From positions 56,653,355 through 56,717,354 of the forward strand of contig NC_016131.3 of the NCBI RefSeq assembly GCF_000005505.3: DNA of 64,000 nt, given 5' to 3'. Source of the DNA: Brachypodium distachyon. Its lineage: Eukaryota > Streptophyta > Magnoliopsida > Poales > Poaceae. Below, in pieces: positions 53,615-64,000 of this stretch; the stretch's first letter is position 1; the number at the start of each line of letters is the position of its first letter. The notes beneath the pieces are model-generated. The model made no database searches. It had not been told where the DNA came from and worked only from the letters and a program-made list of their open reading frames with translations. A program made the translations under genes and the position numbers.

Positions 53615-55675
53615 TCATCTGCCACCCGAGACAATGGATGATGTGCCATGGCTTGCCAGGGAAGAAGGATACGACATGACATATGGGTCAAATCCTTCAT
53701 TCTGCATTGCAGCAAGCATCTCGAAGGTAGTGTCCGTCGGTGATGGTTCTGGTGTTGTGCGGTCACCATCGAGGTACTGCATTACTTGGCGCATGCTAGG
53801 CCTCGCGTCCATGAATGGGTGCGAGCATAATAGTCCTAGCTTGAGTGCTAAGTATGCCTCGTTTACATCATAGTCACCATGGAGTCTAATATCCACTGTG
53901 TCAAGGAGTGATCCATTGTTCCAATGCTCAAGCACCCGATCAACTAACATGGGCTGTTTTTCACTTGTATCTTGCTTGATTGGCCGCTGTCCACAAACGA
54001 CTTCAAGGATGAATATGCCGAATGCAAATACATCGGTAAGAGGAGTTACCTTTCCGGTGCATGCTAGCTCAGGGGCTAAGTATCCTATAGTGCCAACCAC
54101 ATGAGTGCTCTGTGGGTCGATGCCATGGTCATACAACCGAGCAAGACCAAAATCACCTAGTCGGGCATTCATTTCACCATCAAGGAGCACATTGCTTGCC
54201 TTGACATCTCTGTGGATTACAATCTTTTCCCACTCCTCGTGAAGGTAGAGCAACCCTGATGCAATTCCTCTGATGATCTGAAACCTTTGAGCCCAGTTTA
54301 GAGTAGGCTCCAGCTTGCTCATTTCCTGATGATACAAGTGCTTGTCAAGACTCCCGTTTGGCATGTACTCGTACACCAAAAACAGTTGGCCCCTTCGCCG
54401 ACAATAGCCGAGTAACTGCACGAGATTGCGGTGTTGGAGTCGTCCTATACTGACAACTTCTGCGATGAACTCCTTCATGCCTTGCTTCGACTCGTGAGAT
54501 ACCCTCTTCACGGCTATTTCCAGTTTAGATTTTGGCAGCACCCCTTTGTAAACTCTTCCAAATCCGCCGACCCCAAGCAGGTTCTTGTTCTTGAATCCTT
54601 GTGTAGCATAGTACAGGTCCTTGTATGGGAACCGGTGAGGCCCGAACTCGACCTCCCAATCTTCTTTTAGCTCAGCGTACCTACGATGCCTTCGCACAAA
54701 TAGGAAAATGATGATTCCCAAAACGAGGACAAAAGCGGCAGTTGCTACCGGCAATACGATCTCCAGCACCTTGGACCGAGGCTTGGGGCTGAGACGAGGG
54801 AGCCTTGGCAGTTTGCTGATGTCAATTGACGGCGCAGGGCTGTTCATGCCGAAGCTCCAGCCAAGTATGTAGTGCCGGCTGCCGTCCTTGCCGGCTGCAG
54901 ACCCAAAGCCAAGGTACGCGTCCTCGGTGATCACTGTGGAGAGGTTGTAGATGGCCGAGATGAGTGGCCTCGCTGGCTTGGCCGCCATACTCACGGGAGA
55001 TATGGTCACGTTGATCCGTGTTGACTCCCTCTCGTAATCTACCCAGACCCGCAGCCCCTCGCCGCCGGTGAGGTTCAAGGTGCTGAAGGAGCCAGTCCGG
55101 TCGTCGTACAAGCCGGCGGTGCTGGACTTTTTGGAGATGGCACTGTTGATGTTGACCCCGACATGGTTGGCGTCGATGTCCCGTAGATCCATGTTTACCA
55201 CTGTGTCGAACTCGACGGCGAAGATGTGGTTGCTGGAGTTGCCCTGGTTCACGGAGTTGAAGACGCCAAAGTACTGCACGGGGAGAGCGGAGGAGAAATC
55301 CATGCTCTTGGCGATGAAGAAGGTCATGCCTTGGCTGGGCCGGTAGTTGGGGTAGATGGCCAACACGAAGGAGACCGAGAAGGATTTCACGGTGCCATTG
55401 GGGGACTCACGGAAACGCAGCGGAGCAGGGTAGAACGCATGGCCTTTGAGCCTCTCGTGGGCATTGGTGAGGTCGAGGAGGCCGTTCGAGGTGACCGTGG
55501 CGACGCCGTCGATGGTGATGTTAGCTCCCTTGAAGCCTGTGAAGACGAACTCGTCTTCTCCGGTAGCCAAGGCTGCAAGGTTAAGGACCGCAGTGCTCAA
55601 GAGGAGGCTTAGAATGAGCAGCGATGGCATGGTGATTAATTGTTGGATATCGATCGAATCTACTGGAAGATGCAA
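53615..55675 (-). CDS. L-type lectin receptor-like kinase (LecRK H)
   Basis: Predicted membrane receptor kinase, intronless, 686 residues from the first ATG. Met16 (MPSLLILSLLLSTAVLNLAA) gives a proper signal peptide and is the better start (55628..55630). Numbering from the first Met: lectin domain about 40-283 (E155, D157, N161, D166, H171), here EFDTVVNMDLRDIDANHVGV; membrane helix about 305-327; glycine loop GVGGFG 368-373; Lys390; HRD 488-490 in HRDVKASN; DFG 508-510; APE 534-536; DVFAFG. A three-residue longer loop (HQEMSKLEPTLNW) follows subdomain V. The tail is VSGGR. All catalytic residues are present. The 5' half is clearly GC-richer than the 3' half, as in F and G. It is the first gene of the cluster from the right. 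Confidence 0.94.
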   Translation of the reverse strand: MHLPVDSIDIQQLITMPSLLILSLLLSTAVLNLAALATGEDEFVFTGFKGANITIDGVATVTSNGLLDLTNAHERLKGHAFYPAPLRFRESPNGTVKSFSVSFVLAIYPNYRPSQGMTFFIAKSMDFSSALPVQYFGVFNSVNQGNSSNHIFAVEFDTVVNMDLRDIDANHVGVNINSAISKKSSTAGLYDDRTGSFSTLNLTGGEGLRVWVDYERESTRINVTISPVSMAAKPARPLISAIYNLSTVITEDAYLGFGSAAGKDGSRHYILGWSFGMNSPAPSIDISKLPRLPRLSPKPRSKVLEIVLPVATAAFVLVLGIIIFLFVRRHRRYAELKEDWEVEFGPHRFPYKDLYYATQGFKNKNLLGVGGFGRVYKGVLPKSKLEIAVKRVSHESKQGMKEFIAEVVSIGRLQHRNLVQLLGYCRRRGQLFLVYEYMPNGSLDKHLYHQEMSKLEPTLNWAQRFQIIRGIASGLLYLHEEWEKIVIHRDVKASNVLLDGEMNARLGDFGLARLYDHGIDPQSTHVVGTIGYLAPELACTGKVTPLTDVFAFGIFILEVVCGQRPIKQDTSEKQPMLVDRVLEHWNNGSLLDTVDIRLHGDYDVNEAYLALKLGLLCSHPFMDARPSMRQVMQYLDGDRTTPEPSPTDTTFEMLAAMQNEGFDPYVMSYPSSLASHGTSSIVSGGR

Positions 55676-58600
55676 AGCTTGCGTTACTAATACTGTCTCT
55701 TCAGCTGGGCTGAGAGCTATGCATGTCCATTTGTTTCCTTTGCTAGCTACACAACTATATGGCGACTAGTCAAAACCGGCACGAATCATACATTGATTTC
55801 TTTGGTCCCTGATTAAACATCCAGACTACGGACTGATATTTTGTTCTGCTCAAATTCAAGGCGACCACGCAAAAGTTACTCAAGCTTGATACACGCACCA
55901 GTCCGGCCGATAGTGTACTATTCTAGGGGAACAGGGCAGCGCATTGCTGTGGCGCTAGCTAGTTTCTTTGCCTGTCGTAATCACTGTTGCCATCTGAGAC
56001 AGTCACCGTCACGTATATGTTAATCTGGCCGTGTGCTTTTTTTGTGGGATCTATTGTTACATATTATTGCTCATACACGACTTAATTATATTTGAAACCA
56101 AGAGAGTACTTGTTTTAATATTTTGATTTCGCTATCTCTCGTGCAGGCGACAAATACTAGCTATTTCTAGGTCACGGTGAAGAACCTTTTGATTTTGCAA
56201 TTGAGGTTTCTATACTTGAAAAGATAAAAAGTGGGTGGCTATATATCCGCAGTCTACGTTTTCAAGCCGGAGGACCAAAGTTTGGGTATCATGACTTGCA
56301 GCGGGCTAGAGGATGTTGTTAGAGACCCATACCCTCAGCAATGGTGGTGGTACTTTTTTTTCCTTCGGTTATTGGACCTTTTTTTTTTCCATTTGTACCT
56401 TTTTAGCTTAAAAAACTGCTTTATTAAACAGGAGTAGGAAAAGGCTGAACAATCCTAGTCAGAAATTCATGTGCAACACTATAAAACTCATCTACTCTAC
56501 TACTATAAGAGCATGCTTCGCACATAGGTGTCCAGCAAAATTGGCTTCCCTTTTAACATGGAGAGCTCAAAACACTGAAAACCGAAATCTCATACGAATA
56601 TGAGCCTTCATCTTTTTATCAATGCCATGTCAAGTATAGGACTCGAAACCTGAGTGGCTAGTTTCACCGCAGGGAAATAAACCTTCGCAGACACATACTT
56701 TCAATTGCACACATGCATGACAATTCAGTCATCCCCGTAGCAGTGAGTAGCAGGGACTTAATATTTGATATTCGGGGGTACACATGTTTTCTGTAGTCTC
56801 TCTTAATAAGTCGCGGTATTTAAAAAGGGGGATGTGTTTGAGAAACAGATTTGGTAAACAGTCTCCATCAGTTATTGCCACAATCTTCCGGGAACTATCC
56901 ATCGGGCAGAGTAAAAAGTCAAGATCATGGTATCAGCAAAAACCATATTTCACGACCAGAAATAAGCTCCGCATGTGTTAGTCGACACAATTGTTAATTA
57001 AGAATCCGCAAGTTTCTTAGTCCACACAAATTGCTTCAAGATCGACATCAACATTGAAAATGAGGTTGCATTTGTCTTAAGGGTGCAAGTCTTTCATGGA
57101 CTCAAAGCGAGCATGTCTATCTTTCGTCCTTAAAAAACTACAGTACCTTATCTTTCTGTAGACGATGATAGAGAGAGGCCGGGGGTCCTTTTTAAAGAAA
57201 TAAACTACTTTAAAATTTCTTTGTTCTATATAAACAAATGTTTTTTAGAAATATATAAACAAACGTTACCATATATTGTCTGAAAAACACATGTATAAAT
57301 TGTCTTACAAGATTCCCTGAGTTGTAATAATACCGCAGTTGTGGGCATGGTTGTCTGATTATATAATTAGATGCAAATTCAAAGGTAGGAACATTTGCTG
57401 GCTTATATTTTCTACCTTAATTTGTATTATCAACCATCGAAGTACTTTTTTATCCGAAATAGACTAGGAAGAACAACACTTGTGGGATAGCAAGGCCAAA
57501 TGGTCTATGATGCGTTCTGTAGAAAAATAGGGACCACTAGTGATGACACCACCGACGGGCATATGGGTTGGGCCAGATTATCGTCACTGACGGGCGAAGA
57601 ACATAGCTGTCAATGGTGACATGATTAAGAATTAGACTCGTCGGTGGTACTAGCTAGCCCATCAATGGGGATAATGTGACGACTGACGGGCTAATTTTAG
57701 ACCAGTTAGTGCCAAAAAAAAAATTCTTTCTGAAACGACCATCTATTCGAGTCACTGCTGACGAGTTCCTAGGTACCAACCAGTGGTAGTGGTAGATAGT
57801 TCCACTGGCCGGTTTTCGTATGTCCAACAGCCTTGACCAATCAGGAAAGGGATGTTAATTTTTTTTCGAGCCAGAATTCATAAGAAGAATAGAGTCACCC
57901 AATTTACTATAGTTCCTGTTTGTGTGTTCCGAAGGATATCAAGGAAAATTTTCCTACAAAATTTCTATCCCACAAAAATCCTACAAAAATCTCTTGTTCC
58001 AAATGAGGCCTTAATTAACGGAAAACCGGACAGAAAAGAGAACAAACGTCCAAAGCGCCATCCCGAAACATGGCAGCACAAATTACCATATTGGCCGACC
58101 AAGGATGTTAATTTTCTTCGTGTAGCATAACCATTAAACTAATTAATGCTAACGAAGAAAGAAAGACAATGTATTTCAACAAATAAAGTTTTCACGGTTC
58201 TAGCTAACCACTCCATGTATGAGCCCTTTGTCCATAAAAATGAACTTGTCGCAGTCGCCCTAGGCACCTTGGAATCTACGTATTGGCATGTGCTTGCCAA
58301 TATCTAGCCTGACCAGTTTTTCCACGGCTGTCTTACATACATTGGCCTTTTATGGGATAATATCTCTTGCTTTCGTTATGTGTTGCTTGGCGCATCTACA
58401 CATCGGGATCGAATATTATGCATTAAGTAGTAGATTAGCAGACAGGACATGGTACAGGATTGCAACAGGACACGCAATCTTTTTTTTGGTTGCCGCTTTG
58501 TGACGTTGTTTGCCGCTACCGCGTGCGTTATACTCAACCTTCTGACTCTTCTTCTTGATGATGCACCCGTTGGGTTGCATGCTTGAAAAAAAAATTCGGT

Positions 58601-58880
58601 CCACAACTTTTTAGTCCGTCCACTGCTTATAATTACCCGGCCGGCACATGGGAGTACGGGACATTTGCGTACCTACAACGGGAAAACTGAAACCCTGGCC
58701 GGCTGACATGTTGGAAAAGGAAAGCTCCCGCCTCTCCCGCGCGGGCTGGGCCTTGGACAAAATTAGGAGAAGCATACCGTCGACGAGCTTCCGGCCCTCT
58801 TTTCGTCCGTGGGCCATTAAAGTGCAAGCGGGACGCAGCCCAACTGAGCCCAGTAATATCGATCGGCATCGTCTTCGCGT
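55676..58880. other. Long spacer right of the LecRK cluster
   Basis: No gene is seen in 3.2 kb. Open frames are short and AT-rich. Bases 57530-57800 carry phrases such as CACTAGTGATGACACCACCGACGGGC, CACTGACGGGC, CGTCGGTGGTACTAG and GACTGACGGGCTAA in both orientations. This is like the subterminal repeats of CACTA elements, but no clear ends or transposase are seen. Confidence 0.4.
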
Positions 58881-58884
58881 CCTG

Positions 58885-59115
58885 CCGAATCGCAGAGAAT
58901 GGCGGCGGCCGGCCGAGTCCTCACCCTTTCTTCCTTCCTATCTCCGGCGAGATCCAGGCAGGCCCCCTCCCTCTCTCCGTCGTGTGGATGCAGATTGAGG
59001 TTGGCCATCCGCCGGCGAGTTCGAGGAGCGTCGCCGGCGGACGGAGGAAGTGGAGGGCCACGCGGGTATCAGAGGCGAGCTTGCTGCCCCCCTTCAGCGC
59101 CGGCGGCTCTCAGGT
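58885..59115 (+). repeat. Dispersed GC-rich 5' exon module, copy 3
   Basis: Same module as at 5.86-6.09 and 37.49-37.77 kb, ending in GGCTCTCAG before the donor GTAAGCGCAGCTGGAACCGT. An open frame starts ATGGCGGCGGCCGGCCGAGT (58899). No downstream exon of a recognisable protein follows. Confidence 0.55.
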
Positions 59116-61825
59116 AAGCGCAGCTGGAACCGTTTAGTCCCTCCCATATGCTCAGCGAGTTGAATTCGGCCTGGTTTATAGACCTGCCTTTAGCACCATT
59201 AGGCAGTAGCAACCAAGTAGAGTAGATACCAGTAGCTGGGGTAGGGGGCCGGGTAAGCCCGAACCCGACGGGCTGCTCGGGGTAGTTAACAAAATAAGAC
59301 ACTCCCTTGAAATAAATTCCTCCATTGCACCAGTAGAGAGAAGAGGAATTGGAGTAAGACATTCTTGTACTTCCTGATTGTTTGCTTCTTTTTCTGCAGT
59401 TTTTTTTTTCTGACTTATTTCAGCAATTTTGTCTGCATAACGCAAGCTTCATTGTACTGCACTAACCGAAATCTTGGGAGCTTTCATATGGTAATGGATA
59501 ATCACTCGACTGATCTTCTTGCCCATCTTTGTTTTTACTGTTCCGATTAATAAGTGATCAAGAATGCTGGATTCTTAAAACCAACCAAATATTTGCCATG
59601 TATAAACCAACAAAATCGGGACTTTTCATCCGGTTCTCATTCCCTATATTTGGATTCTAGCATAAAACATGCCCATTAGGTATATTCGTGTACGTAGGAA
59701 ACAAATTTGTGCTGTGTATAGTCTCTATATATTAAGTGATTCATTTATTCTTGTTATTCTAAAAGATTAATGTATCATCTGTCATCATCCAACGAAGAAT
59801 TGTGGTGAAATTATTCTAGCTACGAGATAAACGGTTCGCTTTAATTTCCCTCCTTGTCGGTTTAGCACTGGACTGTGGTTATCCAATTTGCGCTTGCCGA
59901 CTGGCACCAGGGCATGCAGTACAAGGGTTCCTTTCGTCCATAAGGCACCCTGAGATTCTATTATCAACTTCAATCTCTGTCTAGAATTACTTTATACGAA
60001 GAACTAGAGAAGAATTATTGGCAGAACAACACTGCCTTAGTTTTACCTTTTACAGTGTTTTTTCTTTTCTAATTTCTCCAAATCAAACGTCTAGTATTCT
60101 TTTGTTCCAATGCTCTATTTCGCACATGTATATCTATCATATTCTGGCCGTTTTTCTATTCTTATGTTTCCAGACCCCAACGAATCAAAAGGCTCTCGTA
60201 AGGTACACAATATAGCACTTAAGATGTGTTCCTGTCCCTGCATGCTATGTATGCACTTCGTCTGCCTACCTTCAGTTTTCGACTAAAACGGAGGACACGC
60301 ATGACGACACTAGTGGACTGGATTATGGTTAATGTTGGTTGGATGGCGATTCTACAGTATCTAAATTAACATCAGGTGACATGTACTAGTGGTGCAACTA
60401 GCAATGGATGCAATGCTGGGATGAAAGCAATTCAAGGATGATAGTAAAACAAATTCTTCTCCTTTGGAAGGGAAAAGCAGATTCCTTTATCTAACGGCAT
60501 GTTGCTTGTCATTTTGCCCCGTAATCAGATTACGATGCGATTTAAAACTGTTACTTGTGTTTGGCTCCTGCTGGCTGCAAACGTTTTACATGCAATCGAG
60601 TCAAATGCATGGGTATTGATAGCTGGGCGGTATTTTCAGTTACAGCCAGGTAACTCCTTTGTTTTTGGAAATTTCGAACTTAAGCCATCAACATGAACCC
60701 ATGACCAGTTGATTAGCAGAGCAGGCTCCGTGCACCACATTATGGTTGCATATGCAGAATCACATAGGTGCAATATATATTTATCTGAAGATTCTTTTTT
60801 CAAAATTGTATAAGAAATCATGTCCACTAAATGGCTAGGATTTTCCAGTTACCACAAATTCAGGCTCCTCCCCCAGGAAGAAAAGGGATTTAATACCCAA
60901 AACCTTGAGTTTAACACCCTACTCTTCTTTGTGTGAGTGCAGGCCCCCAGCTTCCTGGAGAAGCCCCACAAGCACAATACAGAATAGGAATAAAGGGCAA
61001 AAGAACAAAAGAAGTGCTTTAAAAAAAGGGGGGAAAGGAATGGAGAAGCATCTCCTGCGAGGTTGGTATGTAGATCTGCACTGTTAGTTTGTTAGTATTA
61101 TATATTATACCCTTGCATGTGTGTCTTCCCTCCATCGTCTATCAACTCGCACTGCTCACAATTTCAAGCTGCAAAGGTAAAACCCTCTACAGGCCTTCCA
61201 TTTTTTTTTCTTACCTAGCTACCTCTGTGTTTCCAAGGGCTGGAGGCTTGCCCTTCTGCTATAATTTAGAAAATAGTCGATAATTTTTTAAGGCTGTGTG
61301 CATCAGGTCATATAGAGGCCAGAGGGATGCCCTCCTTTTCAGAAAAAAAGAAGAAATAGTCCTTAATTTTATAAATGCCCCCTTTCACTATCCAACAAAA
61401 AAACTCGCAACTTTTTAGTTCTCCTAATATTCTGAAATAGTTTTTTTTTTGTTTTCTTATATTTTTCGGACTAGTTAATTTTATAAATGCCTCCTTTCAC
61501 TATGTTTATGTATTTTTTTTTTACCTTTACTGATTGTCCTTTAGTAATTCCTTTTTCATCTTCTGAATTTTGCCTGATGTTTTTGTGCTGAGAAACCACT
61601 ACTAAATCATTAATCATACCCTTTTGAGTAGGATCAAAGTTTTCTGGGGCTTAGTTGAGGGACAGAAAAAGGCATTACCTTCAAAGAAAAAGCTTTTGGA
61701 GTATTTCTTTGTTACCTTTGTAGATGTGAAAAGCTAGCTTGTGTGCTAACCAGCATCATAGAAAAACTGTGTAAACTAACATATAATGAATTTGATAATG
61801 ATGATGTCAGGCTCTCAGCTCATGA
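59116..61825. other. Spacer left of the DUF4220 gene
   Basis: No gene is recognised. A 65-codon frame at 60499..60696 has a hydrophobic start but no homolog that I know. Bases 61810-61820 (ATGATGTCAG) look like a splice acceptor just before the DUF4220 frame, so a 5' untranslated exon may lie in this spacer. Confidence 0.4.
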
Positions 61826-64000
61826 ATGGATCATCTGCCGCTGTGCTCCAATGCTACACTTGAAAGATGCTGGTGTCAACTGCATCCGAACTGCTCAGAT
61901 AACTTAGTGGCCCGGTTGCACAAGAGACTTAAAGAGGAGATCTGGCAAGTGGATGTGCTCTTGTTCATAAGCGCCATTTTCGCGGGAGTCATAGTCGGAA
62001 TAGGTGCCTATGGCCATCGCCATAGGTACCATGCCTTGGCTCGTCACCTCTACCTTGGAGCCACCACCTTGGTCCTTCCTATCATATCTGTTCTTCTGTC
62101 TGCTGATAGCTCTACCCGTACTTATTTTAATATCACCTTGGAAAGACATATATTTCCCCAGGAAACCCTCACAGCCCAGTGCTCCACAAATGATCATCAC
62201 CTGTACATGGTGATACTATGCGCATGCCTTGTTCCACTCTCTGCTATCAACACCAGCTCAATAGTCGCTGGTGATTATAGAGAAGCTCGAGACATAGCGC
62301 CTCCTTTCGAACTGCTTGTTTGGGGGATCTGGATATTTTACCTGGTTGTCACCAACAATGTGTTTGATGAATGGTTGCCCAACAATTTCTTCTTCTACTT
62401 CCAATACACACCTTTTGCTATTATTTACACAAAGATGGCATACAAGTACTATGCATTTGAAAGGGCGATGCGATCCTTGGCGCTTGGGCACAATCCTCGT
62501 CTTATTGTTGGATACATGCGACAGCTGCGAGAAGCACCACCAGCAGATCAGGACCATCATGTGCCTCCTCCACTTATAGTTATGGGTGAGGAGGGATTAA
62601 GGCAAGTCGTGGATGCTGAGCATCGTCGTGGTCATCTTGTGTTTAACAGCGACAGAGCTGGCAATGGCTGCTTGGTGACAATTGACAGGGTTTGGCAGTC
62701 CGATAACATGCTTCTGGTTTCGATGCCACAGCTAAAGGGCATATGTTTGTTATTTGCACTGTTTAAATTGCTGAGGTGTTGATTTGCAAGGTAGAAATCC
62801 GCGGATACTTACTCTATGGAGACCCTCAACACTCTGAGGAGTGTGTTGCTAAAGGATGAAAGCACATTCGTGGTGATTGCAGATGAGCTTTCTTTTCTGC
62901 GCGATTATTATTATTCGTCGCACCCAATCTCCTATTCAGCGTGTTGGTTGCCCGTGTTGAGTATCTCCATCTCACTCTTCAGCATAGGTTTCTGCATGCT
63001 GGTTGGTGTAGCTATCAACAAGTGCTATGGGGAAGCAGACGAGTATGGTTATCAGATTACTTGTATTTCCTGGTGCACTGTAGGATACTTGAAAACTGCT
63101 GATAGCCGTGAGTATAAACTTGGAAGTCTGTATGTTGCTCTAGTGCCTGTTGTTTTACTCTGTGCACTTGTCATGCTTTCTGAGGCAAGGGATATTGCTT
63201 CGTTCATTTGCTCTAATTGGACTAAAGTGGCCCGCACCTGCCGCTCCATGAGCCACACCTCCTTGCAGAAGAAATGGTATGTTGGCCTTTTGCTGCGATG
63301 CAGATGCAATCTATTGAAGCATTGGAACGGGAGAATGAGTCAATGCTCAATCCTGATGCTTCATCCAAGCAGAACCCCCCAGCTTCTTCTTCGTCTTGGT
63401 CTTCTTCTCAGGTGTCTCCTCCGTTTGCCAGACCAAAAGATGAAGAGTGTCGAGGTATCAGCCGCTGTCAAGGTTTCCATCATCAACACACTAAGAAGCA
63501 GCTGCTGCAATAATAATAATGGAGGCCTATGCCTACTTATAAGACAACAAGTCGGTGAAAGCTCACTCCAGGCAGCCTTTGGCTGCGAAGGTACATCTGA
63601 CACCATACTCATATGGCACGTTGCAACAAGCATTCTTGAAGTGAAGCACCCATTCAACCAACATGATGATGATCTTCAGCAGCAGCAGCACTCACCTGAC
63701 AGTAGTAGTAGGAGTGTGGCCACTCACCTATCACGCTACTGCACGTATCTGGTGGCCTTCTGTCTTGAGCTGCACCCTGACGATGATGCATGGAGCAAAG
63801 GCTTGTACCGGGACGTCAAGAAGGACACCGAGCGCACCCTTGGCAGCTTATTTGGCTTAGGCCTGGGGTACCAGCAGCTGGTCGACAAGTTGCAGACAGC
63901 AGAGTCGAAGTATGGGGTGCTCAAGGATGCTGCAAAGCTCGTCAAGGAGCTGGCGGAGCTGCCTGGAGGTGAGGAGACTGTGGGAGTTGCTTACCAGGTT
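61826..64000 (+). pseudogene. DUF4220/DUF594 membrane protein gene with two in-frame stops
   Basis: Plant-specific membrane protein family of unknown function, strongly expanded in grasses. The first part (61826..62782, 318 residues) has several membrane helices (VDVLLFISAIFAGVIVGIG, LYLGATTLVLPIISVLL, PFELLVWGIWIFYLVV) and ends LFALFKLLRC then TGA. The same frame reads on after the stop: FAR, then TAG (62792-62794), then 402 open codons to the window end. These contain ADELSFLRDYYYSSHPISYS, two more hydrophobic segments (CWLPVLSISISLFSIGFCML, LGSLYVALVPVVLLCALVML), a Ser- and Gln-rich linker, and the DUF594 region at the C-terminus (DTILIWHVATSILEVKHPFN, CTYLVAFCLELHPDDDAWSK). The family normally reads ..LLRCRFARYK.. 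here, so CGA to TGA and TAC to TAG would explain both stops. No frameshift is needed. The gene runs off the right edge. Confidence 0.85.

Noticed and set aside
57530..57830. CACTA transposon
   Set aside because: Subterminal-like repeats are visible but no matching terminal CACTA inverted repeats or transposase were found, so only noted under the spacer.

Overview
The window is plant nuclear DNA, most likely from a pooid grass (Triticeae or Brachypodium relatives). The reasons are intron-bearing genes with GT/AG splice sites, GC-rich leader exons in an AT-rich background, many Stowaway-type MITEs with CTCCCTCCG.. ends and TA target sites, and protein families that are expanded in grasses. No large LTR retrotransposon is recognisable, so this is a compact, gene-rich stretch; the species cannot be fixed from the sequence alone.

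Layout. 0.9-2.8 kb (minus): the 5' two thirds of an RPT4-like 26S proteasome ATPase gene that runs off, or is cut off, on the left. 4.7-6.1 kb (minus): a decayed gene of unknown family behind a GC-rich 5' exon module that recurs at 37.5 and 58.9 kb. 8.0-55.7 kb: eight L-type lectin receptor-like kinase (LecRK) genes, all intronless and all on the minus strand, called A to H here (A 8.0-10.0, B 11.8-13.9, C 27.3-29.3, D 31.7-33.7, E 39.1-41.1, F 43.7-45.8, G 49.6-51.7, H 53.6-55.7 kb). Between B and C lies a nine-exon plus-strand gene for an HtrA/trypsin-like protein with a PDZ-like region (18.0-21.1 kb, orphan last exon at 23.4 kb). A NIPA-type magnesium transporter relic sits at 48.0-48.5 kb. 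A plus-strand DUF4220/DUF594 gene interrupted by two stop codons runs from 61.8 kb off the right end.

The LecRKs share one plan: signal peptide, legume-lectin domain with the metal-binding E.D...N....D....H pattern, one membrane helix, a basic juxtamembrane stretch and an RD-type Ser/Thr kinase ending in a short tail, usually SGGR. By family knowledge they are plasma-membrane receptors with an extracellular lectin and a cytoplasmic kinase. A+B and C+D are two copies of one roughly 10-11 kb segment, visible in leader exons, spacers and repeat cassettes as well as genes. C, E, F, G and H look intact. A has Gly to Arg in kinase subdomain IX. B has a frameshift and APE changed to APK. D has lost its conserved tail through a 17-nt insertion.

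The window is therefore a birth-and-death receptor cluster in which copies, promoters and broken genes lie side by side. The best leads are the segmental duplication with its fine-scale lesions, an upstream motif and C-terminal tail shared by the LecRKs, the protease-like gene with Asp at the catalytic Ser position, and several degenerate tandem arrays in the spacers.
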